Positions 5,479 through 7,751 of a stretch of DNA of 7,751 nt are shown in pieces (position 1 is the first letter of the stretch; each line of letters opens with the position of its first letter). The notes under the pieces are model-generated. The model saw nothing but the letters and a program-made list of their open reading frames with translations. It was not told where the DNA came from and searched no databases. The stretch comes from Maribacter sp. (GTDB lineage Bacteria > Bacteroidota > Bacteroidia > Flavobacteriales > Flavobacteriaceae): positions 1 to 7,751 of the forward strand of contig JANQUX010000149.1 of assembly GCA_030730545.1 (NCBI GenBank), given 5' to 3'. The translations under genes were made by a program, and so were the position numbers.

Positions 5479-7182
5479 TTAAGCGAATTTACCTGCTTTT
5501 AATTGTTCGGCTGCATGGTTTGCTGCTCTTGCCGTAAAAGCCATATAGGTTAATGACGGATTTACACAGCTAGATGATGACATAAACGCACCATCGGTCA
5601 CATAAACATTCGGCACCAAATGTACTTGATTATTTTTATTTATAATCGAAGTCTTTGCACTGTGCCCCATTCTTGCACCGCCCATTTCATGAATGCCTAA
5701 ACCTGGTCCGCTAGGTTCATCATAAGAAGAAACATCTTTAAAACCAGCTTCTTCGAACATTGTTACTATTTCTTTTTTAATGTCTTCGCGCATTTTATAC
5801 TCGTTCTCTTTAAACTCAACATCAAAAGCCAATTGCGGTAATCCCCATTTGTCTTTTTCAGTAGGGCTTAGGGTAACTCGATTATCGTCATAGGGTAAGA
5901 ACTCGCCAAATCCTGTAACACCTATCGTCCAGCTTCCTGGTTTTAGTACAGATTCTTTTAGCTCTTTTCCGTAGCCTAATTCGCCAATTTCTTTAGACCA
6001 GTCTCCTCTACTTGCTGTACCTTGATAACCGAAGCCACGTAAATACCCTTCTCTTTTTGTTTTCTCGTTCAGGTTTACAAAGCGAGGTATATAGAATCCG
6101 TTGGCGCGTCTGCCTTTATAATACTTATCTAAGTAACCATCAACTTTAGCAGTTGCTCCAAGTTTGTAATGGTGGTCCATGATACCTCTTCCTAAAGCAT
6201 CAGAATCATTACCTAATCCGTTAGGAAAACGTTCAGATTTAGATTGCAATAAAATACCAACTGAAGCCATGGCCGATGCACAAAGAAAAATCACCTTTGC
6301 CTTAAATTCTAATTTCTCATTGGTTTCTGCATCAATAATACGTACCCCTGTTGCTTTTTTTGTGGTATCATCATAGATGATTTCATGCACTATAGAGTTA
6401 GGTCTTAAGGTCATATTGCCGGTACGTTCAGCAGCCGGTAATGTAGATGAGTTACTGCTAAAATACCCTCCAAATGGGCATCCTCGCCAACAACGGTCTC
6501 TATTTTGGCATGTTCCACGACCTTCAAAGGTTGCATTAGGGTCTGTAATGTGTGCCGTTCTACCGATTGTAACCAATCTACCATCATCAAACTTATCGGC
6601 AGTGGTTTTCTTAAAATCCTCTTCAACACAATTCAACTTCATAGCGGGTTGAAATATGCCATCGGGCAGTACTTCTAAACCTAATTTTTCGCCACTTACC
6701 CCAATATATTTCTCGACTTTATCGTACCAAGGCGAAATATCTTTATATCTAACAGGCCAGTCTACACCAACGCCTTCTTTTTTATTCGCATTAAAATCAA
6801 TATCGCTCCATCGATAGCTTTGACGACCCCAAGTAAGTGATCTACCACCCACTTGATATCCGCGAATCCAATCAAAACGTTTTGTTTCTACATATGGGTG
6901 GTCAAGATCGTTTACAAAAAAGTGCTTTGAGTCTTCTGTCGGTGCCCAATTTACGCGTTTTTGTACATGATATTTTTTCTCATCTTCCTTAGATAATTTA
7001 CCTTTTAAAGGGTAATCCCATGGGTCATCGTTCATCGTAGGATAATCTACTACATGCTTTACCATAGGGCCCCGTTCCAAAACAAGTGTTTTTAAGCCGT
7101 TCTCTGTTAATTCCTTAGCAGCCCAGCCACCACTTATTCCTGTTCCGACAACAATTGCGTCGAATATTTCATCTTCATTCAT
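5479..7182 (-). CDS. GMC family FAD-dependent oxidoreductase (probable sugar/glycoside dehydrogenase)
   Basis: The 567-residue protein is a full-length GMC enzyme. The FAD-binding Rossmann motif is G13-x-G15-x-x-G18 with E36 as ribose-binding acid. A second flavin-contact stretch is GGRSLTWGRQSYR. The central part holds C225, C231 and C235 (CQNRDRCWRGC). The C-terminal GMC domain carries GIHEMGGARMG with H498 and CVNPSLT with N541, matching the His/Asn catalytic pair of the pyranose-oxidase and gluconate-dehydrogenase-like branch; glucose oxidase has His/His. There is no signal peptide, although related enzymes can be exported with a small Tat-type partner. No such partner is next to this gene; the ASCH gene follows instead. 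The divergent neighbour is a TIM-barrel isomerase-like gene. It is a paralogue of the gene at 1-721. Oxidation of a sugar ring hydroxyl (for example C3) is the favoured guess from context; substrate and electron acceptor are unknown. Confidence 0.95.
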   Translation of the reverse strand: MNEDEIFDAIVVGTGISGGWAAKELTENGLKTLVLERGPMVKHVVDYPTMNDDPWDYPLKGKLSKEDEKKYHVQKRVNWAPTEDSKHFFVNDLDHPYVETKRFDWIRGYQVGGRSLTWGRQSYRWSDIDFNANKKEGVGVDWPVRYKDISPWYDKVEKYIGVSGEKLGLEVLPDGIFQPAMKLNCVEEDFKKTTADKFDDGRLVTIGRTAHITDPNATFEGRGTCQNRDRCWRGCPFGGYFSSNSSTLPAAERTGNMTLRPNSIVHEIIYDDTTKKATGVRIIDAETNEKLEFKAKVIFLCASAMASVGILLQSKSERFPNGLGNDSDALGRGIMDHHYKLGATAKVDGYLDKYYKGRRANGFYIPRFVNLNEKTKREGYLRGFGYQGTASRGDWSKEIGELGYGKELKESVLKPGSWTIGVTGFGEFLPYDDNRVTLSPTEKDKWGLPQLAFDVEFKENEYKMREDIKKEIVTMFEEAGFKDVSSYDEPSGPGLGIHEMGGARMGHSAKTSIINKNNQVHLVPNVYVTDGAFMSSSSCVNPSLTYMAFTARAANHAAEQLKAGKFA

Positions 7183-7343
7183 GCTTGAAATTTTATCTTT
7201 TTCTGATGGTAATCCCTATATTTATAGCAAATCTCCAAAGTATTGAGAAGAACCTGATACAATTCTTAAATATAAGATTTTTTGAGAGATGTGACATCCC
7301 AAATACAACAACAAATTCAAACAACAACAGATAGTATATTTTT
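7183..7343. promoter_or_regulatory. divergent intergenic region between second GMC gene and second TIM-barrel gene
   Basis: This 161-bp AT-rich gap lies between two divergent start codons and should carry both promoters. Small imperfectly matched symmetries are present: CTATA-TT-TATAG (7216-7227) and GATGT-G-ACATC (7288-7298). The latter is the better operator candidate because it lies just upstream of the CAA leader. No TTG/TAnnTTTG pair at standard spacing was recognised, and the 845-865 inverted repeat is not conserved here. Confidence 0.4.
7305..7343 (+). promoter_or_regulatory. CAA-rich leader before the second TIM-barrel gene
   Basis: Two CAA tracts (7305-7315 and 7320-7330) flank a TTCAA. 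The stretch 7316-7329 is identical over 14 bases to 869-882 in the leader of the first TIM-barrel gene. An AT run then leads to the ATG at 7344. No Shine-Dalgarno sequence is present. The repeated sequence suggests a shared leader or start-region signal. Confidence 0.5.
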
Positions 7344-7751
7344 ATGAAAACAATAAAAGGACCAGCCGTATTTTTGGCACAGTTTGTAGACAGTAAAGCT
7401 CCATTTAACTCCTTGGACGGAATGTGTAAATGGGCTTCTGATCTGGGATATAAAGGAATTCAAATTCCGACGTGGGAAACTTTTTTAATTGATTTGGATA
7501 AAGCAGCGGAAAGTCAGACATACTGCGACGAGCTCAAAGCAAAAGTAAACTCTTACGGTTTAGAAATAACAGAACTTTCTACACACTTACAAGGGCAATT
7601 AGTTGCAGTGAACCCAGCATATGATTTAATGTTCGATTCTTTTGCTCCTAAAAATGTGCACGGAAACCCAAAAGCAAGAACAGAATGGGCAATGGAAACC
7701 GTTAAAAAAGCAGCGACTGCTAGTAGAAGACTTGGTTTAAATGCGCATGCC
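7344..7751 (+). CDS. TIM-barrel sugar phosphate isomerase/epimerase-like protein, N-terminal part (cut by right edge)
   Basis: From the ATG at 7344, 136 codons stay open to the window edge; the ORF is real although it has no stop codon here. The N-terminus (MKTIKGPAVFLAQF) begins directly with a first barrel strand. It is followed by CKWASDLGYKGIQIPTW, a helix-strand unit typical of xylose-isomerase-like barrels, then ITELSTHLQGQLVAV and, near the edge, a helix leading into LGLNAHA. There is no signal peptide, so unlike the TIM-barrel lipoprotein at 894-1886 this one should be cytoplasmic. The two are not close paralogues by eye and probably represent different subfamilies. Metal-binding residues of the later strands lie beyond the edge. 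The divergent GMC gene suggests that the two act on the same sugar, perhaps rearranging or cleaving the keto product. The exact reaction is unknown. Confidence 0.9.
   Translation, partial: MKTIKGPAVFLAQFVDSKAPFNSLDGMCKWASDLGYKGIQIPTWETFLIDLDKAAESQTYCDELKAKVNSYGLEITELSTHLQGQLVAVNPAYDLMFDSFAPKNVHGNPKARTEWAMETVKKAATASRRLGLNAHA

Noticed and set aside
5449..5482. AACGTT at 5450-5455 and the 10-bp palindrome TTAACGTTAA at 5473-5482 between the GMC and ASCH genes
   Set aside because: Both are short and mostly AT, and one overlaps the GMC stop codon. There is too little to call an operator, and no hairpin of useful stability forms.
6179..6652. Two adjoining plus-strand ORFs antisense to the second GMC gene, plus a minus-strand ORF in another frame at 6411-6629
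   Set aside because: All overlap a full-length, well-conserved GMC protein with intact motifs and have no recognisable domain or start context of their own.
871..7330. CAA-rich tracts as a CRISPR array or tandem repeat element
   Set aside because: The tracts are dispersed, short and tied to start codons; there are no regular repeat-spacer units. No CRISPR array, tRNA, rRNA, insertion sequence or attachment site was recognised in the window.

Overview
The window looks like a chromosomal stretch of a member of the Bacteroidota, most probably a marine flavobacterium. It is AT-rich, genes are preceded by A/CAA-rich leaders instead of Shine-Dalgarno sequences, and the protein families (GMC oxidoreductase, xylose-isomerase-like TIM barrels, a NupG-type transporter, Gfo/Idh/MocA dehydrogenase) form a set often found together in flavobacterial carbohydrate loci. 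The genus cannot be fixed from the sequence alone.

Layout. Bases 1-721 (minus) hold the N-terminal 240 codons of a first GMC oxidoreductase cut by the left edge. A 172-bp divergent regulatory gap follows. Next comes a plus-strand operon: a secreted, probably lipid-anchored TIM-barrel isomerase/epimerase-like protein (894-1886), a DinB-family protein (1902-2345) and a 12-helix nucleoside:H+ symporter-like MFS permease (2346-3575). After a 166-bp gap, a Gfo/Idh/MocA dehydrogenase (3742-4881) ends at a strong bidirectional hairpin terminator (4901-4930). From the other side a minus-strand pair converges on that terminator: a second, complete GMC oxidoreductase (5479-7182) followed by an ASCH-domain protein (4953-5414). 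Divergent from the second GMC gene, a second TIM-barrel isomerase-like gene (7344 onward) runs off the right edge.

How the genes may work together. Two flavin-dependent sugar oxidoreductases, two isomerase/epimerase/lyase-fold TIM barrels, an NAD(P)-dependent sugar dehydrogenase and a permease fit a keto-sugar route: oxidise a sugar or glycoside hydroxyl, rearrange or cleave the keto-sugar, reduce or oxidise the product, and move it across the inner membrane. This is inferred from family membership and context. The substrate cannot be read from the sequence, and no glycoside hydrolase, SusCD pair or transcription regulator lies inside the window.

The most notable structure is a repeated architecture: two paralogous GMC genes (about two thirds identical over the shared region), each divergently paired with a TIM-barrel gene. 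In addition, the three plus-strand genes that follow an intergenic gap share a TTCAA...(CAA)n leader that the operon-internal genes lack.
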